Made by a program: the position numbers and the translations under genes. A model generated the notes under the pieces. That model saw nothing but the letters and a program-made list of their open reading frames with translations, had not been told where the DNA came from and did no database searches. 64,000 bases of DNA, from positions 19,100-83,099 of the forward strand of contig NZ_JARACO010000017.1 of NCBI RefSeq assembly GCF_028765575.1, read 5' to 3'. Of this stretch, positions 1-7,642 are shown piece after piece (position 1 is the stretch's first letter; each line of letters starts with the position of its first letter). Source of the DNA: Aliivibrio sp. S3MY1. GTDB taxonomy: Bacteria > Pseudomonadota > Gammaproteobacteria > Enterobacterales > Vibrionaceae.

Positions 1-2
1 TT

Positions 3-272
3 ATTACGTCATCAGATTCAGGTTCACTTGTTATCGATAGTATTACAGCGGGGGGGAAAGTGGATGCACCAATTCCACAGCGTGTATTCTGGGCCTTCAT
101 GGAAGGTGCTATTGCGGTAGCTCTGCTATGGGTTGGTGGTACTCAAGCTATTCAAGCATTACAAGCTGGTGCGATATCAACCGCTCTACCGTTCACCATT
201 ATTTTATTAGTCATGTGTATTAGCTTACTGATGGGCATGAGAACAGAGAAACATAATAGTTCTTCACACTAA
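3..272 (+). CDS. BCCT-family betaine/choline/carnitine transporter, C-terminal end (partial)
   Basis: Only the last 89 codons are present; the gene starts before the window. The reading frame is open from base 3 and begins ITSSDSGSLVIDSITAGGK, the conserved stretch near the end of BCCT (betaine/carnitine/choline) transporters. Two hydrophobic segments follow (around AIAVALLWVGG and TALPFTIILLVMCISLLMG), matching the last two membrane helices. These proteins import compatible solutes such as glycine betaine with Na+ or H+, usually for osmoprotection. The substrate cannot be told from this fragment. A GTG at 60 could be misread as a start, but the upstream codons are clearly part of the family, so this is a cut gene and not a short one. 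Confidence 0.85.
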   Translation: MTSSDSGSLVIDSITAGGKVDAPIPQRVFWAFMEGAIAVALLWVGGTQAIQALQAGAISTALPFTIILLVMCISLLMGMRTEKHNSSSH

Positions 273-285
273 GTAGAAGATAAAT

Positions 286-325
286 AAAAAGCCGATGAAG
301 AGTCATTATCTTCATCGGCTTTTTT
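286..325. terminator. Bidirectional rho-independent terminator
   Basis: A ten-base perfect stem (gccgatgaag / cttcatcggc) at 291-300 and 310-319 is followed by a T run and preceded by an A run. It can therefore end both the BCCT gene on the plus strand and the exonuclease gene on the minus strand. Confidence 0.9.
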
Positions 326-329
326 GTGT

Positions 330-1046
330 TTATAACCACAGCTTCTTGATTGGGTCGTTTGGTGAAAAGTGGTGATGGACTTGAGCCTGAAATAGTTCAG
401 CCGTCGCAATCGCATCTGTTAATGCATGGTGAGGAGGATAAGCCGGTAAGCCATAGCGTAAACGAGTTGTGGCTAAGCGTATTGACTCTGGACGCTTTCC
501 TTTAAGCCAATTAATTAGGCCCTTTGATTGCTCTTGTTGGTAATCACCCTCTATTTGCATTGTATCTATAACTGGAAAGACAATGCCTTCACCAATCAAA
601 TTTCGTAGGTTTATATCAAAGAAATCACGTTCGATTCTACGATAATGAACCACAACTACCTTACCAGCTAAAGAGTCTAATACCTTCTCTAAGATGCGAC
701 GTAAATCAGGAGCCCCTTGTAGATCGGTATGGGTGATACCATGAATAACCACTGAGTTTTCTTCTAAACTGTCTTGTGCTTTTACAAACCAATGTTGAGA
801 CTCACGGCAACGAATACGCTTTAAAGTAAAAGGAACCAAACCTATACTAATAATACTGTTTTGATTCGCATCTAATCCTGTTGTTTCAAAATCTAACGCA
901 ACAAAATCAATGTCACTGAGTGGGGTTTCCTCTTCATACGTACCAGACTGATAGAAGTTCTTAAGTCTTTTATCTTTGCTGATCTTGAATTTATGCTTAA
1001 AAAAAGAGGCCCAATTTAAAATTTCTTGAGGAGAATGGGGAAACAT
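330..1046 (-). CDS. DnaQ-like DEDDh 3'-5' exonuclease
   Basis: About 238 residues. The exonuclease motifs are visible: ExoI FVALDFETTG near residue 50, ExoII around VVVHYRRIERDFFD near 135, and ExoIII HHALTDAIATAELF near 210, whose His makes it DEDDh type like DnaQ and the other epsilon-like nucleases. It is too short and lacks the clamp-binding context of the true polymerase III epsilon subunit, so it is a paralogue. It lies 9-10 bases downstream of the CBS/nucleotidyltransferase gene on the same strand, and this pairing suggests cotranscription. Two tandem ATG codons exist (1049 and 1046). AGGAG sits six bases before the inner one, which is why it was chosen. The substrate is unknown. Confidence 0.85.
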   Translation of the reverse strand: MFPHSPQEILNWASFFKHKFKISKDKRLKNFYQSGTYEEETPLSDIDFVALDFETTGLDANQNSIISIGLVPFTLKRIRCRESQHWFVKAQDSLEENSVVIHGITHTDLQGAPDLRRILEKVLDSLAGKVVVVHYRRIERDFFDINLRNLIGEGIVFPVIDTMQIEGDYQQEQSKGLINWLKGKRPESIRLATTRLRYGLPAYPPHHALTDAIATAELFQAQVHHHFSPNDPIKKLWL

Positions 1047-1055
1047 CATTAGCTC

Positions 1056-2936
1056 CTAAAATTTATTCGCGCTGTAGCGATATTTTAAAAAGTTTTGAGC
1101 ATTACTCAGTACCTGGAATGCATCTTTTAGATTTCGACGTTCAAAATCAGACATATTCTCTGGCTCGATATTATTATCAGGTTCAATCCCTGCTTCTACA
1201 TCTAGCGCTTGGTGACGAAGGCGTACCAATGAGATTAATTCCATTGCATGGTGTAAATCGCTGCCTTTTGATTTTGGCAAAATACCCGCTTCGATAATGT
1301 CATCTAAACGTTCAAATGAGTTTTGAGCTTGAGAACCAATAGCCAATGCATGAACACGGATTAAATCCGCTAGCGGAGCAGTACCACGACGTTTTAGATT
1401 GATAGAATTATTATGGCGACCATCTTTTTCCATCACAAAGTCTTTAAAAAATCCTAATGGTGGTGTTCTGCGCAATCCATTTCTCGCCAAACAAGCTAAG
1501 AAACGAGTATTCTTTTTCGCTCGACGGACAATAAAGCCATTAAGTTGCTCTGCCCATTTTGTACGACCATAAACGCCATTTAAATCAAAGAAAATAGAGC
1601 TGTTTAATAACGCTTGAGGATCAGGGTTATCGATCCAATCAGCAAAGCACTCCTCCCATTCTGATTGGGTTTTACGCCACTCAGGATTGGTTGCCATAAT
1701 GTCGCCAGTACAATAAGTATAACCACATGCCGCTAAACCATCACAGACAAAGGCGGATAAGGCTTTGAAGTACTCACCATGTTCTTTTTCGTTGAAGTCA
1801 TTGTCTAAAATAATCGCGTTATCTTGGTCGGTAACAATTAATTGTTCATCACGAGCCATAGAACCAAGCGCTAAGAAACAATAAGGCACTGGTGGTGAAC
1901 CGAGCTCTTCTTCTGCTAATTCTAATAGTCGCTGTTTAAAGCTTCGCCCAATCTCAGACATTGCACTACCAACCATGTGTGAGTTAGCGTCTTCATTTAC
2001 CATCCGTAGAAAGCAGTCTTTTAGTTGGCTTGAGAGAATAACTAAATCTTCAATGGTTTGCTGTTGGAAGATGCTGCTTACAAATAACAGACTATTTTGA
2101 GATTCGTAACGTACGATATCAGAAACCTCTAGAACACCGATTGGTTGTTTATTTCTCAATACAGGTAAGTGATGTACGTTATATCGAAGCATCATCAACA
2201 TCGCTTCAAATACGTAAGCGTTGTGGTCTAGTGAAATAAGCTCTGTCGACATCACTTCAGATACCGGGGTTTCAGAATCCAAACCACACGCCAGTACCTT
2301 GGTGCATAAATCTCGGTCGGTAATGATGCCTACAAAGTCATTATCTTCTTCGTCGGTATTGATTTCAGGATCGGTAATTAACACCGCAGAAACATTCTCT
2401 TCAGCCATTGTTTTTGCGGCGGATTGAATGGTTTCGTATTTAGTGATCATGACCGCTTCACGAGTCAGTAAGGTTTTTACTTTCGAGGTGGTTAGATCAT
2501 TCGCATCATCATGATTACTTTCTACCGCTTGTTTTAGGCGAGTTGCATCTTCTACTTCAACAAAGTCTGAGAATTCATCATAACGCTCGCAAAAATCATC
2601 AAATACTGATTCAGGAATACAATATAATAAAGAATCGTTTAAAGCCTTGGCAGGAAAACGTACTTTATTATTCATCAATAGTCCCATTTGACCAAAGATA
2701 CTGCCCTCATCTAATCGATTATAGAGCTCACCGTTTCGACGGTAGACTTCGATAATGCCACTGCGAACCATGTATAAATCTTTGATCTCATCACCAAAAC
2801 CAATCACCATACTTTCTGCTCGATAATAAGAAATTTCGACACTTTGTGCCGTTTCTTTTATTGCTTCTTCAGGTAGCAAATTAAAAGGAGGGTATTGGGA
2901 TAAAAAGTGTTGGATTTCTAACAGTTCAACTTCCAT
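1056..2936 (-). CDS. Cyclic-nucleotide-binding / CBS / DUF294 putative nucleotidyltransferase
   Basis: 626 residues with three modules. An N-terminal cyclic-nucleotide-binding-like domain spans about residues 10-130 (YMVRSGIIEVYRR, EGSIFGQMGLL). A pair of CBS domains spans about 155-275 (VGIITDRDLC, MSTELISLD, HHLPVLRNKQPIGVLEVSDI). A DUF294 nucleotidyltransferase domain follows from about 300; its GSMARDEQ...TDQDNAI pattern near 355-375 resembles the GS...DxD motif of GlnD-type transferases. Family knowledge says such proteins are probable signal-dependent nucleotidyltransferases. The target and the ligand are not established, and the cNMP pocket may bind something else. It is the first gene of a two-gene unit with the exonuclease gene. 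No membrane segments are seen, so it is probably cytoplasmic. Confidence 0.85.
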   Translation of the reverse strand: MEVELLEIQHFLSQYPPFNLLPEEAIKETAQSVEISYYRAESMVIGFGDEIKDLYMVRSGIIEVYRRNGELYNRLDEGSIFGQMGLLMNNKVRFPAKALNDSLLYCIPESVFDDFCERYDEFSDFVEVEDATRLKQAVESNHDDANDLTTSKVKTLLTREAVMITKYETIQSAAKTMAEENVSAVLITDPEINTDEEDNDFVGIITDRDLCTKVLACGLDSETPVSEVMSTELISLDHNAYVFEAMLMMLRYNVHHLPVLRNKQPIGVLEVSDIVRYESQNSLLFVSSIFQQQTIEDLVILSSQLKDCFLRMVNEDANSHMVGSAMSEIGRSFKQRLLELAEEELGSPPVPYCFLALGSMARDEQLIVTDQDNAIILDNDFNEKEHGEYFKALSAFVCDGLAACGYTYCTGDIMATNPEWRKTQSEWEECFADWIDNPDPQALLNSSIFFDLNGVYGRTKWAEQLNGFIVRRAKKNTRFLACLARNGLRRTPPLGFFKDFVMEKDGRHNNSINLKRRGTAPLADLIRVHALAIGSQAQNSFERLDDIIEAGILPKSKGSDLHHAMELISLVRLRHQALDVEAGIEPDNNIEPENMSDFERRNLKDAFQVLSNAQNFLKYRYSANKF

Positions 2937-3122
2937 GCAGGGCTCGATAGTAATGTAGAAAGTAAGGATTCAGTGTAGTTTATCATCATGACTATATCTA
3001 TCTGAATTGTTTTTATATTTTGAAAATAAGCGTAATTTATAGACAAAAAAACACAGTGGAATCTCAGATTTTCAACTGACTTTTTGCTAACATTAATAGA
3101 TATATTTTTTTAAGGTACTTCC

Positions 3123-4004
3123 ATGATGGCAATCGTTAAAAAAACAAATACGCTAGTAATGCCGTTAATGTTATTGGCGACAATATCACAAGCCAAGGCG
3201 GCTGATGAGTTAACTCAGTATCTTGAGAATAACAATAGTGCGCTCACATCTGTTTGTTCAGCATCGGGTTATTTACCTGATTCTTGCCCTATTGGAGAGG
3301 CACTTTGGGGCAATCAAGATGCAAAATTGGCACAAGGTGAGAGTGAGTTTTGGATCCAATGTGGTGTATTTAGTAAACCACTCGGTGTTGATAAAGTGAA
3401 ACGAATTCAATCGAAAGTTGACGCACCAATAAACATGAAAAAAGAAAGTGAAGGTAAGCGTTGTTTAATCGGCCCATATAACGATTTTTCGGAGGCTAAA
3501 AATCAACTAAAAGCATTACAAAAAGACCCACTATTTAGACAATCAGCATTAAGAGAAGTTGCTCTTGCTTCGCTGCCTAAGATGGAGTTTAAAGCTGAAA
3601 AAAGTGAATTACCTAAAATAGCCGTTGAGCCAACACCTGATCCTGTTACTATTCGCAAACAAGTCATTATTAATGGCGAGCAATTTGCAGTGCCATTTAT
3701 TCAAAGTGATGATTATGGTTTTTATATGGAAGATTCTCAACCTTGGCTGCGAGCAAGCTCAAAAGGCAGCCAAGAGATTTGTCAGCGTATAGATATGAAT
3801 TTAGTATCAAAAGAACAATGGCAAATATTGATTGATTCCAACATCATGAAAGAAGATAAGTGGCCAATATTATTACCTTATTGGGGCGCTGATAATTTAG
3901 GTCTCTTTAAAGACGGTACCACAAGACAATTAAAAAATGCATCCATGCTCAATGTGATGTGTACGAAAAAAGCAGAGGATAAAGTCGTTGGAAATCCAAT
4001 TTAA
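3123..4004 (+). CDS. Secreted SPOR-like protein of unknown function
   Basis: 293 residues. The N terminus (MMAIVKKTNTLVMPLMLLATISQAKA) is a convincing signal peptide with probable cleavage after AKA near residue 27. Residues about 75-145 run FWIQCGVFSKP...CLIGPYNDFSEAKNQLKAL, which has the spacing and the aromatic/GPY signature of a SPOR domain, the septal peptidoglycan-binding fold; the match is by eye and divergent. Cysteines occur in pairs near residues 43 and 55, suggesting disulfides in the periplasm. The C-terminal half matches nothing I know. The stop overlaps the next gene by 17 bases, so the two are probably co-translated. Function is unknown; an envelope role is inferred from the export signal. 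Confidence 0.7.
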   Translation: MMAIVKKTNTLVMPLMLLATISQAKAADELTQYLENNNSALTSVCSASGYLPDSCPIGEALWGNQDAKLAQGESEFWIQCGVFSKPLGVDKVKRIQSKVDAPINMKKESEGKRCLIGPYNDFSEAKNQLKALQKDPLFRQSALREVALASLPKMEFKAEKSELPKIAVEPTPDPVTIRKQVIINGEQFAVPFIQSDDYGFYMEDSQPWLRASSKGSQEICQRIDMNLVSKEQWQILIDSNIMKEDKWPILLPYWGADNLGLFKDGTTRQLKNASMLNVMCTKKAEDKVVGNPI

Positions 4005-4251
4005 AGGTCGTTGGGACAGTAAGTCTCTGGCGGAAAATCTACAAGAAGCATTAGAAACCTTAGAAGAAGAGTTTGGGGTTAAAGCATTATCAAACATAAC
4101 GCTAAATATCTGTTTAGAAGATGAACATAAAGAAGAGTTAGCGTTATTAAGCCCAACCGGACGCGCATTGGATTTTTTGGTTATTAATAATCCAAAAGAT
4201 GTCAATGACGGTGAGAAAGCGCCGGTGTTGGAGTTTAAGCCGCGCGGGTAA
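3988..4251 (+). CDS. Small conserved-looking protein of unknown function
   Basis: 87 residues, beginning at a TTG inside the end of the SPOR-like gene, with a purine-rich AGAGGA ribosome site about seven bases upstream. The translation (MEIQFKGRWDSKSLAENLQEAL...LNICLEDEHKEELALLSPTGRALDFLVINNP) is acidic and soluble and looks like a real protein, with an alternating hydrophobic pattern and no signal peptide. I do not recognise a family. The overlap with the preceding gene suggests translational coupling, although that product is exported and this one appears cytoplasmic. The minus-strand ORF over the same bases is less protein-like. Confidence 0.6.
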   Translation: MEIQFKGRWDSKSLAENLQEALETLEEEFGVKALSNITLNICLEDEHKEELALLSPTGRALDFLVINNPKDVNDGEKAPVLEFKPRG

Positions 4252-4259
4252 CTTTTCAT

Positions 4260-4288
4260 TAAATCCTAACGCAGAGTTGGGATTTTAA
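4260..4288 (+). terminator. Weak candidate terminator
   Basis: A short imperfect hairpin (aaatcctaac / gttgggattt) is followed by only four T residues before other bases. It sits just after the 87-residue gene and is plausible but weak. Confidence 0.4.
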
Positions 4289-4396
4289 TTATTACACTCA
4301 CGTAATAGTCATTTGCTTTTTACAGGGATAGTCATTTTTCAAATAAAGCTTACACTTAGTCCCATCAATCGAGTTAATGCATAGAAGGTAATCATT

Positions 4397-4984
4397 ATGG
4401 CTGAACACAACACTCCGCAATTTCAAGTTGGACAAACGTTTACAGATCACCCGTTCCAAGAAGGTGATGGTGCAATGCTTGAGTTGTTCCGTAATGATCT
4501 ACCAAATATGCTTTATGTTGGTCTTGGTAATATCACCGCTGACGAACAAGCTATTTTAGGTCAAACAGGCGCGCAATTTGGTGTGATTACTTCTGACAAT
4601 GGTGGCTGTTTAGTTGTGGCAAGCTTTGGTGAGCTAGCGTTTGAAATGCAGTTAAATTCAGCGGCTATTCCTGAAGATTATTTCACCCTGACAGAAGAGA
4701 AAACACTCTCTGTATCTATGATTGCGGTAGATACTGCAACTAATTTATTGTGTGCGATTCGTGAATTTACATTGCCAGAAGTATTGAGTCGTCAATTTAT
4801 TGAAGTGACTAAAGCGCAACGTGAATTAGGCGATGTGAATGCAGTAAATATGGAAAATATGCAACTAATTAATTCACTGACACCAGAAGCTCTGCAAGAG
4901 AAAATGGAGTTTCACCCCCTACAAAGTGTGATCGCGGCACCGACTTGTGGTTGTGGTCATCACCATCATGATCATTCGCATTAA
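4397..4984 (+). CDS. Uncharacterised protein with a His/Cys-rich C-terminal tail
   Basis: 195 residues, ATG preceded by AAGG ten bases upstream. No signal peptide or membrane segment is visible, so it is probably cytoplasmic. The body contains acidic strands (GDGAMLELFRNDLPNMLYVGLG) and a helical region near residues 140-165. The last twelve residues, CGCGHHHHDHSH, form a dense potential metal-binding tail of the kind seen in nickel, zinc or cobalt handling proteins. I do not recognise the family. It stands alone, with its own terminator shared with gorA. A ten-base direct repeat lies in its upstream region and might be an operator. A metal-related role is inference from the tail only. Confidence 0.7.
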   Translation: MAEHNTPQFQVGQTFTDHPFQEGDGAMLELFRNDLPNMLYVGLGNITADEQAILGQTGAQFGVITSDNGGCLVVASFGELAFEMQLNSAAIPEDYFTLTEEKTLSVSMIAVDTATNLLCAIREFTLPEVLSRQFIEVTKAQRELGDVNAVNMENMQLINSLTPEALQEKMEFHPLQSVIAAPTCGCGHHHHDHSH

Positions 4985-5005
4985 GTTATAATTCGAATGA
5001 GAGAA

Positions 5006-5046
5006 CAAAAAAACGCCGCCAATATTAACTATTGGCGGCGTTTTTA
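5006..5046. terminator. Bidirectional rho-independent terminator
   Basis: A perfect ten-base stem (cgccgccaat / attggcggcg) lies at 5014-5023 and 5031-5040, with A residues on the left and a T run on the right. It serves the His-tailed gene (plus) and gorA (minus). Confidence 0.9.
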
Positions 5047-5070
5047 TCATTAAAACAGTCTAAAAATAAA

Positions 5071-6426
5071 CTATCTCATCGTAACAAATTCTTCAGAACC
5101 TGTTGGGTGAATAGCGACAACGGCATCGAAATCAGCCTTAGTTGCGCCCATCTTCATTGCTACTGCAAAACCTTGGATCATTTCATCAACCGTGAAACCA
5201 ATACCGTGTAGGCCTACGACTTTTTCATCTTCGCCCGCACAAACCAGTTTCATCTTACAAGGTTGACGGTGCTTAGTTACTGCTGTGTACATCGCGGTGA
5301 AGCCTGATGTGTACACTTTTACGTTGTCTTTGCCGTATTGCTCGTCAGCTTCTTGTTCAGTGAGACCAATCGTGCCAATTGGTGGGTGGCTAAACACAAC
5401 AGTAGGAACTAATGTGTAGTCCATTTTTGCGTTGGTTTGACCGTTGAATAGACGCTCAGACAGTAAACGCCCCGCTTTAACTGCGATAGGAGTTAGCTCA
5501 ATGCCGCCTTCCATGATGTCACCTACACAGTAGATGCCTTTCACGTTAGTTTCTTGGTATTCATCGACTTTGATGTAACCGCGATCGTTAGTCGCTACGC
5601 CCGTTTTTTCTAGGTTGATAGCATCCGTTGCTGGGTGACGACCAATTGCCCAAATTAGGGTATCAACGTTTTGGGTTTCCCCGTTTTCTAGATGAAGCGT
5701 CAGGCTACCATCTTCTTCTTTAACCACTTCTTTTGGTACAGAGTGAGTATGAAGTGTTGGACCTTCCGTATTCATTACTTCAACCAGCGTATCGATGATC
5801 ATTGGATCAAAGCTACGAAGAGGAGATTCTTTACGGCAGAACAGGTGAGTTTCAGTACCTAGAGAGTGAAGAACACCCGCGATTTCAACTGCGATGTAAC
5901 CTGCACCAATAACAGCAACACGTTTTGGTTGCTCCATTAGCTCAAAGAAACCATTTGAATCGATACCGTGCTCAGCACCTGGAATATTTGGGATTGATGG
6001 ACGACCACCAACAGCAATAAGGATATGATCTGCTGTGTAGTGTTCACCGTTTACTTCAACGGTTTTTGCGTCAACAAACTTTGCAAAGCCTTTAATTACA
6101 TTGATTTTATTGTTACCAAGAACGCGATCGTAAGATTCATGAATACGACCAATGTACGCTTGGCGGCTTTCAATCATTTTGCCCCAGTTGAATTTTTTCA
6201 GTTCAACATCAAAGCCGTAATCTTCAGCGTATAAATTAATTGCTTCAGCAACTTGAGCGCCGTGCCACATTACTTTTTTAGGAACACAACCTACGTTTAC
6301 ACACGTACCGCCAAGATCTTGTGCTTCAATAAGAGCAACTTTTGCGCCGTGCATAGCCGCACGGTTTGCAGATGCGATACCGCCAGAACCACCGCCGATA
6401 CAGATATAATCAAAATGCGTAGCCAT
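5071..6426 (-). CDS. gorA: Glutathione-disulfide reductase
   Basis: 451 residues, full length for the family. It reduces oxidised glutathione with NADPH and keeps cytoplasmic thiol balance. Seen in order: the FAD dinucleotide fold ([14 protein letters not shown] at residues 7-20), the redox-active [10 protein letters not shown] near 42-51, the NADPH fold ([15 protein letters not shown] near 170), the second FAD motif ([12 protein letters not shown] near 300), and the C-terminal [12 protein letters not shown] containing the catalytic His-Glu pair. The ATG is preceded by GGAGAG about seven bases upstream. It lies alone on the minus strand, downstream of rlmJ but separated from it by an inverted repeat. 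Confidence 0.97.
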   Translation of the reverse strand: MATHFDYICIGGGSGGIASANRAAMHGAKVALIEAQDLGGTCVNVGCVPKKVMWHGAQVAEAINLYAEDYGFDVELKKFNWGKMIESRQAYIGRIHESYDRVLGNNKINVIKGFAKFVDAKTVEVNGEHYTADHILIAVGGRPSIPNIPGAEHGIDSNGFFELMEQPKRVAVIGAGYIAVEIAGVLHSLGTETHLFCRKESPLRSFDPMIIDTLVEVMNTEGPTLHTHSVPKEVVKEEDGSLTLHLENGETQNVDTLIWAIGRHPATDAINLEKTGVATNDRGYIKVDEYQETNVKGIYCVGDIMEGGIELTPIAVKAGRLLSERLFNGQTNAKMDYTLVPTVVFSHPPIGTIGLTEQEADEQYGKDNVKVYTSGFTAMYTAVTKHRQPCKMKLVCAGEDEKVVGLHGIGFTVDEMIQGFAVAMKMGATKADFDAVVAIHPTGSEEFVTMR

Positions 6427-6528
6427 TACTTTCTCTCCAATAAATTTTTAATTCTTTTTTACATACTATGTATGAAATGCGACCAAATTTTTCTTTTTCA
6501 AGGTCTACGAGGTTTCAAAAGCTATGAG

Positions 6529-6633
6529 AATTCAGATCGCTTCGCTTGCAGAGTTCAGGGGTGTTTGTTGAGAGTGAGCGCCTCCCGCTACCTATTCTGA
6601 ACTCTTTAAGAGAGCTTGCGACCGATCTGAACC
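6529..6633. repeat. Intergenic inverted repeat between rlmJ and gorA
   Basis: The left arm (about 6529-6556) and the right arm (about 6597-6633) share cagatcg and agagttcag in inverted order, with imperfect pairing between. The two arms would fold into a long hairpin in the minus-strand transcript after rlmJ. It contains the core cgcttcgctt also found in the element at 9690-9832. It could end rlmJ transcription or be a small mobile repeat; no transposase is present. Confidence 0.55.
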
Positions 6634-6650
6634 CTTAGATCTTTTAGAGC

Positions 6651-7490
6651 TTATTCCGGAACAATCCACTCGACTTTAAAGTGACCGGTTGCTGGTGCAA
6701 TTGCCTCTTTTAAGAAAGGCAAAATTTCTTTCATTTGGCTTTCTAATTTCCACGGTGGGTTAATCACGATCATGCCAGATGCAGTCATGCCACGCTCGTT
6801 AGTATCCGCAGAAACACCTAACTCAATTTGTAGAATATTACGGATACCAAGCCCCTCTAATCCTTCGATCATATCTTCGATATCACAGCGATTAACCACA
6901 GGATACCAAATGGCATAAATTCCCGTTGCCCAGCGTTTATGGCTTTGAGCAATTGCAGTAACAACATCACGGTATTCTTTTGCAAGCTCATAAGGTGGGT
7001 CGATTAAGACTAATCCGCGGCGCTCTTTAGGTGGAAGACTTGCTTTTAGTCGAGCAAAGCCGTCTTCTTTATAAATAGACACTTGGCGATCACGGTGAAA
7101 TTCTTGCTCAAGCAAAGGGTGATCGGCAGGGTGAAGCTCGGTTAATACCATGCGATCTTGACGACGCAAGTGAGCACGACCAACACGTGGTGAACCTGGG
7201 TAGTAACGCAGTTCTTCACCGTCGTTTAATTCAGTGATGGCATTTAGGTAGCTGGCGATCTCTTCAGGAAGGTCAGTTTGCTCCCAAATACGAGCGATAC
7301 CTTGCTTGTATTCGCCTGTTTTTTCAGACCATTCATGCGTTAAATCGTAACGACCAACCCCTGAGTGGGTGTCGTGATAAACAAATGGCTTATCTTTTTG
7401 CGTTAATGAATTAAGGATAAGGCTTTGTACAATGTGTTTAACCACATCGGCATGGTTGCCTGCATGAAAACTGTGACGATAACTTAGCAT
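6651..7490 (-). CDS. rlmJ: 23S rRNA (adenine2030-N6)-methyltransferase
   Basis: 279 residues, the usual length for RlmJ (YhiR). It methylates A2030 of 23S rRNA using S-adenosylmethionine. Diagnostic features are the N-terminal MLSYRHSFHAGNHADVVKH, typical of the family, and the catalytic motif IV DPPYELAKEY near residues 164-173. The start is the only sensible ATG and matches the conserved N terminus. It is monocistronic. Its 3' side faces the inverted repeat before gorA, and its 5' side faces the divergent prlC gene with about 150 bases between. Confidence 0.95.
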   Translation of the reverse strand: MLSYRHSFHAGNHADVVKHIVQSLILNSLTQKDKPFVYHDTHSGVGRYDLTHEWSEKTGEYKQGIARIWEQTDLPEEIASYLNAITELNDGEELRYYPGSPRVGRAHLRRQDRMVLTELHPADHPLLEQEFHRDRQVSIYKEDGFARLKASLPPKERRGLVLIDPPYELAKEYRDVVTAIAQSHKRWATGIYAIWYPVVNRCDIEDMIEGLEGLGIRNILQIELGVSADTNERGMTASGMIVINPPWKLESQMKEILPFLKEAIAPATGHFKVEWIVPE

Positions 7491-7642
7491 GGATGAACTC
7501 TCACTATTGGAATCACATGATTATACCCAAGTTTATCGCGCAATGTGTGTACTCTTGCATCAGCCATTGAAATTTTATCCATTAAGCACCATCTTTAAGG
7601 GATAAGCCGATCCTAAAAACGAAAAATAGAAAAGGAATGAAT

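Noticed and set aside
6253..6600. A 115-codon plus-strand open frame across the gorA start and the inverted repeat
   Set aside because: It is antisense to gorA and runs into a hairpin repeat; no ribosome site.
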